A stretch of DNA of 64,000 bases from Prochlorococcus marinus bv. HNLC1 (GTDB lineage Bacteria > Cyanobacteriota > Cyanobacteriia > PCC-6307 > Cyanobiaceae), in contig GL947594.1 of assembly GCA_000218705.1 (NCBI GenBank), positions 1,451,584 to 1,515,583 on the forward strand. Direction: 5' to 3'. Shown piece after piece: positions 8,858-18,459 of this stretch. The notes beneath the pieces were generated by a model. The model did no database searches and was not told the origin of the DNA. It worked only from the letters and a program-made list of their open reading frames with translations. The stretch's first letter is position 1, and every line of letters starts with the position of its first letter. Both the position numbers and the translations under genes were made by a program.

Positions 8858-10210
8858 AAATTCTTATTTTCGAGAATTTCTAAGGCTTTCACTAAAGACA
8901 TTTTATTTCCTATATTTCCTGGAAAAGTTACTATTGGCAATTTCCCTTTTTGTTTTAACAAATTGAACGTTACTAAAGAAATGCCTGGAAGAATTTGCCC
9001 TTCCAAATAAACTGAGTCCGCTTCTAATCCCTCACTAATGATCGTATTTGTAGTTATTCCTCCCTTAGAGATTAAATAACCTATTTCATTTTTAATAGCG
9101 GAAACTATTTCAGCTATGAAAGCTGATAAGAAAAGTTGAAACTGAATTAAATCATTTTTATCTGTTGGAGATATAATTTCTCTTGATGTATATAAAACAG
9201 GAATAGACTCTTGGCTTAAATTTTGTCTAATAGAATTTAATATTAATTTCTTAAGAGAATTTATTTGGTTCAAATTATCTCCAAGTTTAAAAAACTCATA
9301 AAGCTTAAAAACATTAATTTCTATAGGTTTACATAAACTTATTTCTAAAACTTTATTTAATTGAAGCGTTGTTAATTCAACATAAGAACCAACAACTATT
9401 AAGCCTTTCATAGCTTTATCATTATTATTTTTCCTTCTTAATTGAGAAAAGTAAATATGATCTTTTTGAGTCTGTTTAACATTCGATAAAGAACTTATAA
9501 AACTTGCAGCACTTCTAAAAAGAAATTTCTTTTTTTTTAGAAGACTTTTGACAATACTAGAAAATTTATCTAACTGAGAATAATCCATTATGTCTACAAT
9601 TACTTTTTTATTATTCTTCAACTTTTCTATGTGCATATAAAGTTTACTTGGTTGATTAGTTTCTAATACTTCAAAATCTTTAATAAATATATTCTCAATA
9701 TTATTAAAATCTAACTGGTAGATTACTTTGCTCATATATCAATTCTTTTACATTACTTGTATTAAAACCGAAAATTTTATCTTTTGAAAAGATTGTCTTA
9801 TGAATAGGAATATTATCTACGAAATGATTTCCGTTTACTGTAGTTCGATTCCCTTCTATAAAAGCTGGTATATAAAAAGTTGCGTCAAAAGGACCTAATA
9901 ATTCATTAATAATGAATGGCTCTATAAAATTATGTCCTCTTAAAGTCGAATCTCCTCTACTTATCAAAACAAAATCTTCTTCCGCAAATAAGGAATTATT
10001 CATAATTTCTCTCAAAGAAGAACAAATTTCTTTTAATCTTATTTTTACATCCTTTTTAGACAAAGACCTAGTATTAGCTAATATAAATAAAAGATTTGAT
10101 GAATCTTTTAAACCCTTAAGTAAAGTTTCATAATCCCATTTCAGAATTAAATTACAACCATTGACTGTTTGCGATCCAGTAGGGTCATCATCAATAATGA
10201 TTATTTTCAT
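8854..10210 (-). CDS. DUF1537 four-carbon-acid-sugar-kinase-like protein, frameshifted
   Basis: The family, typified by OtnK/DtnK/LtnK, phosphorylates sugar acids such as threonate or erythronate with ATP; the substrate here is unknown. The N-terminal part begins IIIIDDDPTGSQTV, with the typical DDxTG motif, and has LISRGDSTLRGH near residue 85. The C-terminal part has GLIVVGSYVELT, LISKGGITTNTI and LPIVTFPGNIG, as expected for the nucleotide-binding domain. One extra base near 9712-9716 breaks the frame after SNLPV; continuation is DFNNIENIF. Joined length is about 451 aa, normal for the family. It lies 6 bases after the mutarotase gene, probably one operon. Confidence 0.85.
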
Positions 10211-10216
10211 ATACGT

Positions 10217-11058
10217 TTATAAATTTTCTACCAATATTGAGGTATATAACTTTTGAGAAGAATTTGGCATAATTTCAATCTTCCTAAACCCATTTTCTAG
10301 AGAATTTCTTGGACTAGTCCATGGTTCTATACATAACATCTTTCTAGGAGGATCAGACCAAATAACGGATATATCAAATGGAGATGGATTAGTTAAAGTA
10401 ATCTTTCTTTTCAATCCATAATCTATAAAAGATGTCTTACCCGAAGAGTACATTAATAAATCTATCCCTTTAAATGAATTCCTTAATAAATTTTCAGTTT
10501 TTACCAAATTGTTATTTTTTTGATTTAAGCAACATTTAGAATAATCCAAAAATTTTACATTATTAAAATCGGAAATATTAAAGTATGGATGCAAACCAAA
10601 ATTAACTGGCATTATGGTATTTGATTTATTGAAAATTTCAATATTAAATATTAAGGTTTCAATGCTAAAAGTTATCTCAATTTTTAATTGAAAAAAATAA
10701 GGATAATATTTTCTCGTTATTTCATTATCACTCAAGGTTAAACATAAAGTATTTTTAGATTGATTAAATCCATAATTCCACTCTTGATCACGAGCAAATC
10801 CATGCTGCATTAAATCTAAAAAATTATCGCCGAACAAAGACTTTTTTTCAAGATTGCCACAGATTGGGAATAAAATTGGAATTCCACCTCTTATACTTTT
10901 ACTTTTATCTAAAAATCTTTTTTGATCAAAATATAATATTTGATAATCATTGATACCCAATTAGTAATTATCCCCCCTCTACTGGGACAAAAATTAATGA
11001 AATTATTATTATCTTTGAATATCGTGTGAATACCATTATCTTTTTTTAGAATTTTCAC
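10217..11058 (-). CDS. Aldose-1-epimerase / hexose-6-phosphate mutarotase-like, frameshifted
   Basis: Members of this family interconvert alpha and beta anomers of sugars or sugar phosphates. The main part shows SIRGGIPILFPICGNL, LMQHGFARDQEW, NFGLHPYFNI and CIEPWTSPRNSLENG, all typical of galactose-mutarotase-like beta-sandwich proteins of the YeaD type. The first 35 residues (PSRGGIITNWVS) lie in another frame: one base is missing near 10952, where W-V-S should run into NDYQILYFD. With GTG at 11056-11058 the joined protein is about 280 aa, normal length, and begins 12 bases after the hydrolase stop. Whether the substrate is free or phosphorylated sugar cannot be told. Confidence 0.85.
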
Positions 11059-11070
11059 TGAAATAATTTT

Positions 11071-11970
11071 TTAAAGTAATTTAAGCCAATCTAATATGTG
11101 ATTATTGACCTGATCAGGAATTTCATCATGAGGACAATGGCCAGCATCTAAGATAACTTCAGTAGTATTTTCTGGGGTATATTTTTTATATAGATCTCTC
11201 TTCTTTGGAGTATTCATCCATGGGTCTTTACTCCCCCATAGTAAAAGTAGTGGAGCATTGAGCTTATTAAAAAGAGAGTCTAAAGGTTCTCCTTGAGGAC
11301 CGGATGGATTGAATACACTTCTGAATACATTAAAAGCTCCAATATCTAAAGATGGATTTCTTATAGATTCAACAAGATAATCATCAACATTTTTTTTATC
11401 AACATAAACTTGATTTAAGGTTTTTTTTATATTCTTTGGATTTCTCATATTTTCAAAGATCAAACGCTGCAAAACTACATTTTTTAGAAATATTCCAGCA
11501 ACAGTTTCAATTGATGTTTGAAGCATATTCTTTTTAACGAGCTTTTCTTCACTAAAATATCCAGCTGCATTAAGCAAAATAACACCTGCAGAAAGTTCAT
11601 TAAGTTCAGCTCCAGCGGCTAATGCTGCATACCCACCAAGTGAATTACCAACTATGACAGTTGGTTTTTGAATAACTTCTTTAACATAAGCTACAACTTG
11701 TTCTTTCCATAATGATCCTGAATAATCGACATCATTAGGTTTTGGGCTTTTACCAAAACCTAGTAAATCAATGGCATGAACTTCATATTTTGAAGATAAT
11801 ACAGGTATATTAAAACGCCAATGATCAGTAGATGCTCCAAATCCATGAATTAATAGTACTGCTATATTTTTTGAACCATCATCAGAGTTAGCTGAAATTG
11901 TATGAATAGGATAATTTAAGAAATTCCAAGAATAATTTGCATTATTATTTAATAAATTAGTTTGACTCAT
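11071..11970 (-). CDS. Alpha/beta-hydrolase fold protein
   Basis: This 299-aa protein is a probable serine hydrolase of unknown substrate. The elements are the oxyanion region LLIHGFGASTDHW, AIDLLGFGKSPKP, the nucleophile elbow GNSLGG (Ser near residue 110), the acid in LLWGSKDPW and the catalytic His in DAGHCPHDE near the C-terminus. No signal peptide is evident. It resembles the plant/cyanobacterial group that includes pheophytinase- and dephytylase-like enzymes, so chlorophyll ester cleavage is a possibility, not a finding. It is first of three closely spaced genes with the mutarotase and DUF1537 kinase. A paralogue is at 39601-40515. Confidence 0.9.
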   Translation of the reverse strand: MSQTNLLNNNANYSWNFLNYPIHTISANSDDGSKNIAVLLIHGFGASTDHWRFNIPVLSSKYEVHAIDLLGFGKSPKPNDVDYSGSLWKEQVVAYVKEVIQKPTVIVGNSLGGYAALAAGAELNELSAGVILLNAAGYFSEEKLVKKNMLQTSIETVAGIFLKNVVLQRLIFENMRNPKNIKKTLNQVYVDKKNVDDYLVESIRNPSLDIGAFNVFRSVFNPSGPQGEPLDSLFNKLNAPLLLLWGSKDPWMNTPKKRDLYKKYTPENTTEVILDAGHCPHDEIPDQVNNHILDWLKLL

Positions 11971-12011
11971 TTAATTTACTTCAATTATTAAGATGATAAT
12001 ACAATAAAAAG

Positions 12012-13379
12012 TTAACGAAGGCCGAGTTGATCAGCAGCAACATTATCATCTGCATTATTACCATCACCAGGTTTTTTATCTTTAAGAACTATCCTCAAAA
12101 GCACCGGTGCTAGAAATGTTGTTCCTATTACCATAAGGAGTATTGCAGCTTCAAGAGAAGGCGTTAATAATCCTGCGCTAGTTCCTAGTCCTAAAAAGAT
12201 TAAACCGACTTCACCTCGTGGCATCATACCTAATCCGACAACTAATCTATCTGTAGGTTTATCAATAATAAATGACCATCCTGCAGCAATTTTTCCAATA
12301 ATTGCTACAACTAACAAAAAGCCAGCTACTACTAATGCTGATCTGCTAGAGGGATCAAGGGGATTGATCACTGATAAATCCATACCTGCTCCAACTAAAA
12401 CAAAAAATATAGTTGCAAATAAGGAAACCAGTGGGAGAACTGATTGCTGTATAGCATGATTATTTTTAGAGCTACTTAAAATTAAACCTGCAGCAAATGC
12501 TCCTAAGGCTGCTTCTAAGCCAATAGCAGTAGCAACAAAACAACACAAAACAAGAATAACAAAAGAAGCTACTACCACTGCACCTGGAGCTTTTAATCTA
12601 TCAAGCAGCCAATCAAAACCTGGAGCAGCAGTCCGACTCAATGCAATAGCCGCAATTACAAAAACTACTGCAGCTGCAACAAGTTTTATAATTGGCGCAA
12701 TTTCTAAAGAACCTCCTGCTGCTAGGGCTACAACAACTGCAAGAATGACAATACCTAAGATATCATCCAATACTGCTGCTCCTATCACTATTTGACCTTC
12801 TCTTGTCTTAAGATATCCCAATTCACCAAAGACACTTGCTGTAATACCTATACTCGTAGCTGTCATAGAGGCACCTGCAAACACTGCTGGTATTAAATCA
12901 ACTTGAAATATAAACATTAAACCAAAGGTACCGAAGGCAAAAGGTAAAATCACTCCAGCCATAGCAACAGTAAAAGCTTGAGCACCTACAGCTACTAATT
13001 CCTCTAATTCGCTTTCGAGTCCTGTTAAGAATAAAAGAGCATACAATCCCAAAGTCGCTACTGCTTGCAAAGAGGGGAACGTCTCAAAATAAACATCTGG
13101 TACTGCCTCTGGAGGTATAGAAGCTAATGAGCTGATCAAATTAACCAATCCTTCATTTAAGTTTGTTTGAGCAGATGGAGGTATTAAAAGATGAAACCCT
13201 GATGCACCAATAAGAACTCCAGCAAGAAGTTCACCTACAATTGTAGGTAGACTTAATCTCACTAAAACCTCAGCAAGAGCTCTAGCTGCCAAAAATATCA
13301 GAAGAAATCTTATTACCCCAATAAGAGTTTCAGCAACTTCCAAGTCATGTGCACTTAATTCAGCCAATAAATAATTCAT
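12012..13379 (-). CDS. CPA2-family Na+/H+ (cation/proton) antiporter
   Basis: The 455-aa protein is a polytopic inner-membrane exchanger of the monovalent cation:proton antiporter-2 family, with roughly 12 hydrophobic segments spread from residue 15 to 435. Typical features are LPTIVGELLAGVLIGASGFHLL near the N-terminus, LGLYALLFLTGLESELEEL, GAAVLDDILGIVILAV with the paired aspartates of the ion site (residues about 201-216), and the late segment MMPRGEVGLIFLGLG. There is no C-terminal TrkA or KefC domain; a short Asp/Asn-rich tail ends the protein. In a marine cell it probably exports Na+ or balances pH. It diverges from glgP. Confidence 0.92.
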   Translation of the reverse strand: MNYLLAELSAHDLEVAETLIGVIRFLLIFLAARALAEVLVRLSLPTIVGELLAGVLIGASGFHLLIPPSAQTNLNEGLVNLISSLASIPPEAVPDVYFETFPSLQAVATLGLYALLFLTGLESELEELVAVGAQAFTVAMAGVILPFAFGTFGLMFIFQVDLIPAVFAGASMTATSIGITASVFGELGYLKTREGQIVIGAAVLDDILGIVILAVVVALAAGGSLEIAPIIKLVAAAVVFVIAAIALSRTAAPGFDWLLDRLKAPGAVVVASFVILVLCCFVATAIGLEAALGAFAAGLILSSSKNNHAIQQSVLPLVSLFATIFFVLVGAGMDLSVINPLDPSSRSALVVAGFLLVVAIIGKIAAGWSFIIDKPTDRLVVGLGMMPRGEVGLIFLGLGTSAGLLTPSLEAAILLMVIGTTFLAPVLLRIVLKDKKPGDGNNADDNVAADQLGLR

Positions 13380-13534
13380 TCAAAAATGTTAATAAAAAAA
13401 ATATCACTTATTGAAACATAGTTTACGAAGTGCCATGTTTAGTAAATATGTCAAAAAAATAAAAAAATAATAAACAAGTGTGGATCTGCACTCACAACTC
13501 AGAATTTTTTTGAAATACGGCTATCTTCAAATAT

Positions 13535-16081
13535 ATGAGAAAGCCTATGAATACTAACGAACCTTTTGACTTAAGACTCCCTACTCCAGGTTGCTACTTA
13601 GATTCAGAAAAAGCAGGTATGGATTCTGATGCATTATTCAAAGGAATGACATCTCATTTGTTTTTTACCCTTGGAAAGCTTGCAACATCAGCAAGTCATC
13701 ATGATTTATATATGGCTTTGAGCTATGCAGTCAAAGATAGATTAATGACAAGATATCTTGCTAGTCAAGAAGTAATTAGAAAAAAACCTCAAAAAACTGT
13801 TGCCTACTTATCTGCTGAATTTCTAATAGGTCCCCAACTGAGTAATAATCTTTTAAATTTAGGTATCACTAAAGAAGCTGAAGTCGCATTAAAAAGATTT
13901 GGAATAGATTCCTTATCACAGATACTAGAAGTAGAAGAGGAACCTGGTCTTGGGAATGGAGGTCTTGGTCGTCTTGCTGCATGTTATATGGAATCGCTGG
14001 CTTCACTACAAGTCCCAGCAGTAGGTTATGGGATTAGATACGAATTTGGTATTTTCAATCAACTAATAAGAGATGGTTGGCAAGTTGAAGTTACGGATAA
14101 ATGGTTAAAAGGAGGTTGGCCATGGGAATTACCCCAACCTGATGAATCTTGTTTTGTTGGTTTTGGAGGAAGAACAGAAAGTTATAGAGATGACAAAGGA
14201 AATTATCGATCCAGATGGATTCCCTACGAACATGCTATTGGAGTGCCACATGATGTGCCAGTTTTAGGATATCGAGTTAATACTTGTGACAGATTAAGGC
14301 TATGGAGAGCAGATGCAACTGAAAGTTTCGACTTTTATGCGTTCAATATTGGTGATTATTATGGAGCAGTTGAAGAGAAAGTTGCTTCTGAAACCCTCTC
14401 AAAGGTTTTATATCCTAATGACGGCACAGATGAAGGTAGACGATTGAGATTAAAACAACAACATTTCTTCGTAAGCTGTTCACTGCAAGATATGCTTAGA
14501 AGTCTTGAAAAAAGGTCAATCGCAATAACCGACTTTCCAAAACACTGGACAGTCCAATTAAATGATACACATCCAGCAATTGCAGTGGCTGAACTAATGA
14601 GACTATTAATAGATCAATATCAAATAGGTTGGGATAAAGCGTGGAATATAACTACTCAATCAGTTGCATATACAAATCATACATTGCTTCCTGAAGCTCT
14701 TGAGAAATGGGATTTGCATTTATTCAATGATCTATTGCCCCGCCATCTAGAAATTATTTATGAAATAAACTGGAGATTCTTACAGCAATTAAGACTACGT
14801 TATCCTGGCGATGACAAAATTCTTAGGAAATTATCTATTATCGACGAAGATGGTTCTAAATCTGTCAGGATGGCACATTTAGCAACTATTGGAGCTCATC
14901 ATATAAATGGTGTGGCGACTTTACACTCAGATTTAATAAAAAGACAATTACTTCCTGAATTTGCAGAGTTATGGCCTGAAAAGTTCACAAATGTCACAAA
15001 TGGAGTGACGCCTAGAAGATGGGTTGCATTAGCTAATCCAGGATTGGCTGACCTTTTAGATAAAGAAATTGGTTCAGATTGGATAACTAATATGAAGCTA
15101 ATGGAAAATTTAGAAAAGAAACAAAGTGATTTAAATTTCCTAGAGAAATTCCAAGAAACAAAATTACTTGGAAAACGTAAATTATCAAATTATATTCATT
15201 CAAAAACTGGAATACTTGTAGACCCTTCGAGTCTATTTGATGTTCAAGTGAAGAGAATTCACCAATACAAAAGGCAACATCTAAATGCTCTACAAATCAT
15301 AGCTCAATATATAAGAATCAAAAATGGAACTAGCAACACTAAAGCACCCAGAACAATAATTTTTGGTGGGAAAGCCGCACCGGGTTATTTTATGGCAAAA
15401 TTAATGATCAGATTTATTAACGGCATTGCAGATGTAGTTAATTCTGATCCTGATATGGATGGTTTACTAAGAGTAGTCTTTTTACCAGACTATAATGTAA
15501 AACTTGGTGAAATAGTTTATCCTGCAACTGATTTATCAGAGCAAATTTCAACTGCTGGTAAGGAAGCTTCTGGCACAGGTAATATGAAATTCGCCATGAA
15601 TGGTGCATTAACGATAGGTACACTTGATGGTGCAAATGTTGAATTGAGAGAATTAGTAAAACCTGAAAACTTTTTCTTATTCGGAAAAACCGAAAGCGAA
15701 ATAATGAAATTAAAAAATAAAGGATATAATCCACAAAGTTTCATTAAAAATTCTAGTGAATTAAAAGAAGTTCTTAGATTGATAGAAATTGGTCATTTTA
15801 GTAATGGAGATAAGGAATTATTTAAACCTTTACTTAATAGCCTTACAGGCTTAGATCCCTTCTTTGTTATGGCTGATTTTGATGATTATCTAAATACTCA
15901 AGATATAGTTAGTAAAGCTTGGAATGATAAAAAAAAGTGGAATAAAATGGCTTTATTAAATACAGCTAGGTCAGGATATTTTTCTTCTGATAGAGCTATC
16001 AAAGAATATTGTGATTCAATATGGAAAGTTGTGCCAATGCCAGTTGATATTACATGTGATATAGAAGAGCTGACTAATTAA
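13535..16081 (+). CDS. glgP: Glycogen phosphorylase
   Basis: GlgP splits glucose units from glycogen as glucose-1-phosphate using pyridoxal phosphate, mobilising the carbon stored in daylight. The 848-aa length is normal. Visible motifs are KKPQKTVAYLSAEFLIGPQL, EEPGLGNGGLGRLAACYMESLAS, QLNDTHPAIAVAELMRLL, KRIHQYKRQHLN, and the PLP-lysine signature EASGTGNMKFAMNGALTIGT (residues about 674-693). ATG at 13535 was chosen; a second in-frame ATG at 13547 is equally plausible. The last four bases overlap the stop of the opposing hypothetical gene (TTAA at 16078-16081). No defect is seen. Confidence 0.97.
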   Translation: MRKPMNTNEPFDLRLPTPGCYLDSEKAGMDSDALFKGMTSHLFFTLGKLATSASHHDLYMALSYAVKDRLMTRYLASQEVIRKKPQKTVAYLSAEFLIGPQLSNNLLNLGITKEAEVALKRFGIDSLSQILEVEEEPGLGNGGLGRLAACYMESLASLQVPAVGYGIRYEFGIFNQLIRDGWQVEVTDKWLKGGWPWELPQPDESCFVGFGGRTESYRDDKGNYRSRWIPYEHAIGVPHDVPVLGYRVNTCDRLRLWRADATESFDFYAFNIGDYYGAVEEKVASETLSKVLYPNDGTDEGRRLRLKQQHFFVSCSLQDMLRSLEKRSIAITDFPKHWTVQLNDTHPAIAVAELMRLLIDQYQIGWDKAWNITTQSVAYTNHTLLPEALEKWDLHLFNDLLPRHLEIIYEINWRFLQQLRLRYPGDDKILRKLSIIDEDGSKSVRMAHLATIGAHHINGVATLHSDLIKRQLLPEFAELWPEKFTNVTNGVTPRRWVALANPGLADLLDKEIGSDWITNMKLMENLEKKQSDLNFLEKFQETKLLGKRKLSNYIHSKTGILVDPSSLFDVQVKRIHQYKRQHLNALQIIAQYIRIKNGTSNTKAPRTIIFGGKAAPGYFMAKLMIRFINGIADVVNSDPDMDGLLRVVFLPDYNVKLGEIVYPATDLSEQISTAGKEASGTGNMKFAMNGALTIGTLDGANVELRELVKPENFFLFGKTESEIMKLKNKGYNPQSFIKNSSELKEVLRLIEIGHFSNGDKELFKPLLNSLTGLDPFFVMADFDDYLNTQDIVSKAWNDKKKWNKMALLNTARSGYFSSDRAIKEYCDSIWKVVPMPVDITCDIEELTN

Positions 16082-16530
16082 TTCTTTCTATCTGGGAAAT
16101 CAGGAGTCTGATGAAATAATCTATTTAAAATTAATCTATCTATATTAAGTGGGTCAGGAGCTATTTCACCAGCGATTTCTTTAAAATTAGCCTCAATTTT
16201 ATCGGAAACTTTTATATCAAAGATACGTTCCATTAAAGCTTCAATAGAGTACAAATATGCATTGATATTTTCAAGTTCATTTATTGCAACTTCTAGTTCT
16301 TCATTAGTACAGGTATTTCCATCTTCAGAAGATTGATGTACCTTATCATCAGTATAAGCTAATCTTTTTTGTAATTCTTCCGTTACTTTGCCGCAAAGTG
16401 TTCTAAAAGATTGAATCGATGCCCAATTAAGTTCCTGTTGCTGTTTAAGCGTAGGAAATTCTCGTATTAATCTGTCATGCTCTCTATAGAATCTTTGACA
16501 ATCAGAGCATTGACATGGTTCTTCTGTCAC
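16078..16530 (-). CDS. Conserved hypothetical protein (150 aa)
   Basis: I do not recognise this protein. The N-terminus has three cysteines (EEPCQCSDCQRFYREHD), which might bind metal. The rest is acidic and mainly helical, with probable coiled-coil character around residues 70-110 (NEELEVAINELENINAYLYSIEALM split across heptads). There is no signal peptide or membrane segment. It shares its stop with glgP in convergent orientation and lies 36 bases after the next small gene on the same strand, so those two hypothetical genes may form one transcript. Confidence 0.75.
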   Translation of the reverse strand: MTEEPCQCSDCQRFYREHDRLIREFPTLKQQQELNWASIQSFRTLCGKVTEELQKRLAYTDDKVHQSSEDGNTCTNEELEVAINELENINAYLYSIEALMERIFDIKVSDKIEANFKEIAGEIAPDPLNIDRLILNRLFHQTPDFPDRKN

Positions 16531-16566
16531 AAGAGAAATTTCAAACTATTTATATAATCGCATTAA

Positions 16567-16896
16567 TTATGCACTTATAGTTGGGCCATCAAATAAATCT
16601 TCATTTTCATCAAGAGAATCAGGGCTTTCTGGCAAAGGAATTTCGATACTCGTAACTAAATTAATAACATCCCTTAAACGCATCGAATCTGCAAACCAAC
16701 CCATAGCTTGTTCTGCATCTCCACGCTTTTCAGCATCATTAGCTTGATCTTCATGAGCCTCTGCTAACAAAGCGAGCCAACATAGACATCTTGCCTGAAC
16801 GATTGAAAGATCTAGATCATTAGGTTGAGATTTTGCAATACGTTCATGTTCTTGTTGAACCAAGAGTTTTAAACGCATATCGTGTAGCTTTGCCAT
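16567..16896 (-). CDS. Conserved hypothetical protein (109 aa)
   Basis: No named family is recognised. The first 85 residues look like antiparallel helices rich in Ala, Glu and Leu (LSIVQARCLCWLALLAEAHE, DAEKRGDAEQAMGWFADSM), similar in texture to a helical hairpin or a single TPR-like unit. The C-terminal 25 residues are acidic and probably flexible (PESPDSLDENEDLFDG). It is soluble by appearance. It begins about 80 bases from tRNA-Arg and lies just upstream of the 150-aa hypothetical gene on the same strand. Confidence 0.75.
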   Translation of the reverse strand: MAKLHDMRLKLLVQQEHERIAKSQPNDLDLSIVQARCLCWLALLAEAHEDQANDAEKRGDAEQAMGWFADSMRLRDVINLVTSIEIPLPESPDSLDENEDLFDGPTISA

Positions 16897-16975
16897 AAAA
16901 GCTTAATTACTATCTATACGCTAGCTAGAGAGTGACAAGTTTGCACATATACTAAATATAGTTTAGTAACTTTTA

Positions 16976-17049
<74 letters not shown>

Positions 17050-17087
17050 ACTAGATGTTTTTTTTAATAATAGGCATTATGCTTAAT

Positions 17088-17468
17088 AAAAGCAGGAGAG
17101 GTAATCGCAAAAGAGTTTTATTTTGGAAACAAAATAAAACTCTTTTGAGGAAAGTCCGGGCTCCCATATGGCCAGGCTTGCTGGGTAATTCCCAGTGCGG
17201 GAAACCGTGAGGATAGTGCCACAGAAACATACCGCCTAATGCTCTATTAGCATGGTAAGGGTGCAAAGGTGCGGTAAGAGCGCACCAGTAATATCGAGAG
17301 GTATTAGCTAGGTAAACCCCGGCTGGGTGCAAGGCTAAGAAGATTTTATGGCCATTATTAATTCTTCTTTTAAGCGCCGCTTGAGGCTGAGAAGTAATTC
17401 CAGTCCTAGATAGATGATTACCCACCTTTATCTAAAGGTGAACAGAACCCGGCTTATGACCTGCTTTT
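17088..17468 (+). ncRNA. rnpB: RNase P RNA (bacterial type A)
   Basis: This is the catalytic RNA that trims tRNA 5' leaders. The ends pair: AAAAGCAGG at 17088-17096 with CCTGCTTTT at 17460-17468. Universal elements are present: GAGGAAAGTCCGGGCTCC near 17149, the GTGCCACAGAAACATACC region near 17215, and the distal P4 strand ACAGAACCCGGCTTATGAC near 17442. A long hairpin (AAAAGAGTTTTATTTTG with its complement, 17111-17149) forms the P3 arm. Size, about 381 bases, is typical. Short T-rich sequence after 17468 may end transcription. The boundaries are set by pairing and could be off by a few bases. Confidence 0.96.
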
Positions 17469-17503
17469 ACTTTTAATTTTATAGTTAATAAAACTTAAAC
17501 TCC

Positions 17504-18281
17504 ATGAATAAGAAGAGAGTTGCGGATATAGTTAATTTTTTAAAATCTTTAAAAATTAATTCAGTTAGATTTAACCAAATATTAGAAGACCAATAATCTA
17601 GAAAAACTTAGGATAATTAATGAAGCTTTAACACACTCATCTATGAGTAAAAAAATTAACCATGAAAAATTAGAATTTCTTGGGGATGCTGTTTTAAGAC
17701 TATCTGCTTCTGAATTTATTGAAAATAATTTCCAAAGATTAAGTGTAGGAGAGAGATCTGAACTAAGAGCACAAATTGTAAGTGATGAATGGTTAGCAAA
17801 ATTTGGGAAAAAAATTCATTTAGAAAGAATAATATTAGTCGGACCAAAAGCTATGGGTGATAGTTTCTCAAAAGATACAATTATCGCTGAAATTACTGAG
17901 GCTCTTATTGGAGCCTTTTATAAATGCTTTAGTTCAGTAAAAGAAATCAATTTGTGGCTAGATAAATACTGGTTAAAAGATTCTAAACTAATACTTGATG
18001 CACCATACAAATTTAACGCAAAATCTAAGTTACAAGAATGGTGTCAAAGTAGATCTATCAATTTACCTATTTATAAAATTATTGAGACTTCAAAAACTCA
18101 TGGTGATCAAAAAAGATTTTATTGTGAGGTGTTTATAGAAGATAAATTATATGCCACTTCTTATGGACAATCACATAAAAAAGCGGAGAAGATTGCCGCC
18201 TCAAAAGCAATAGAATCTATAATGAAAATCAATATTAATCCATCTACACTAGTTCCAAATGTTTTAAGGAAAAAGTTATAA
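17504..18281 (+). CDS. rnc: Ribonuclease III, frameshifted near the N-terminus
   Basis: RNase III cuts double-stranded RNA in rRNA maturation and mRNA decay. The catalytic signature HEKLEFLGDAVLRL is present, followed by GERSELRA, a second acidic site EITEALIGAFYKC, and a C-terminal double-stranded RNA-binding domain (KSKLQEWCQ ... AEKIAASKAIESIM). The N-terminal 30 residues from ATG at 17504 lie in another frame: one extra base near 17594 breaks the path from FNQILEDQ into NLEKLRIINEALTHSS. Joined length is about 258 aa, normal. A shorter start at 17643 exists but would delete the first helix and the ALTHSS segment. The 3' end overlaps ndhS by 38 bases in convergent orientation. Confidence 0.92.
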
Positions 18282-18429
18282 GCTTATCCCAGTTACCCCC
18301 TTCAAAAAGAACTGCAGCCTTCTTTCTAGTTACTCTTTGAACAAAACCTTTATATCCTTTATAAATAGAATTTTCATCTTTAACTTTTACTATTGAGCCA
18401 GGTAATATTGGTTTGGAAGTATTATCCAT
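18244..18429 (-). CDS. ndhS: NAD(P)H dehydrogenase-like complex subunit S
   Basis: NdhS is a small SH3-like subunit of the thylakoid NDH-1 complex and helps dock ferredoxin for cyclic electron flow. The 61-aa protein shows the family core [20 protein letters not shown] and [18 protein letters not shown], with [18 protein letters not shown] between them. The length matches short cyanobacterial members. There is no membrane segment, as expected for a peripheral subunit. It converges with rnc, and the two coding ends overlap by 38 bases; it diverges from rimM with a 30-base gap. Confidence 0.88.
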   Translation of the reverse strand: MDNTSKPILPGSIVKVKDENSIYKGYKGFVQRVTRKKAAVLFEGGNWDKLITFSLKHLELV

Positions 18430-18459
18430 AGTAGTTTCAATTCAATTTATAAACATAAT

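Noticed and set aside
13423..13436. 14-base sequence TTACGAAGTGCCAT shared with the thiC tail (25046-25059, opposite strand)
   Set aside because: A 14-base match is expected several times by chance in a 64-kb window, and the flanks do not agree.
15438..15744. Open frames on the minus strand inside glgP
   Set aside because: They lie wholly within a strong coding gene, have low-complexity composition, and show no independent start signal or recognisable domain.
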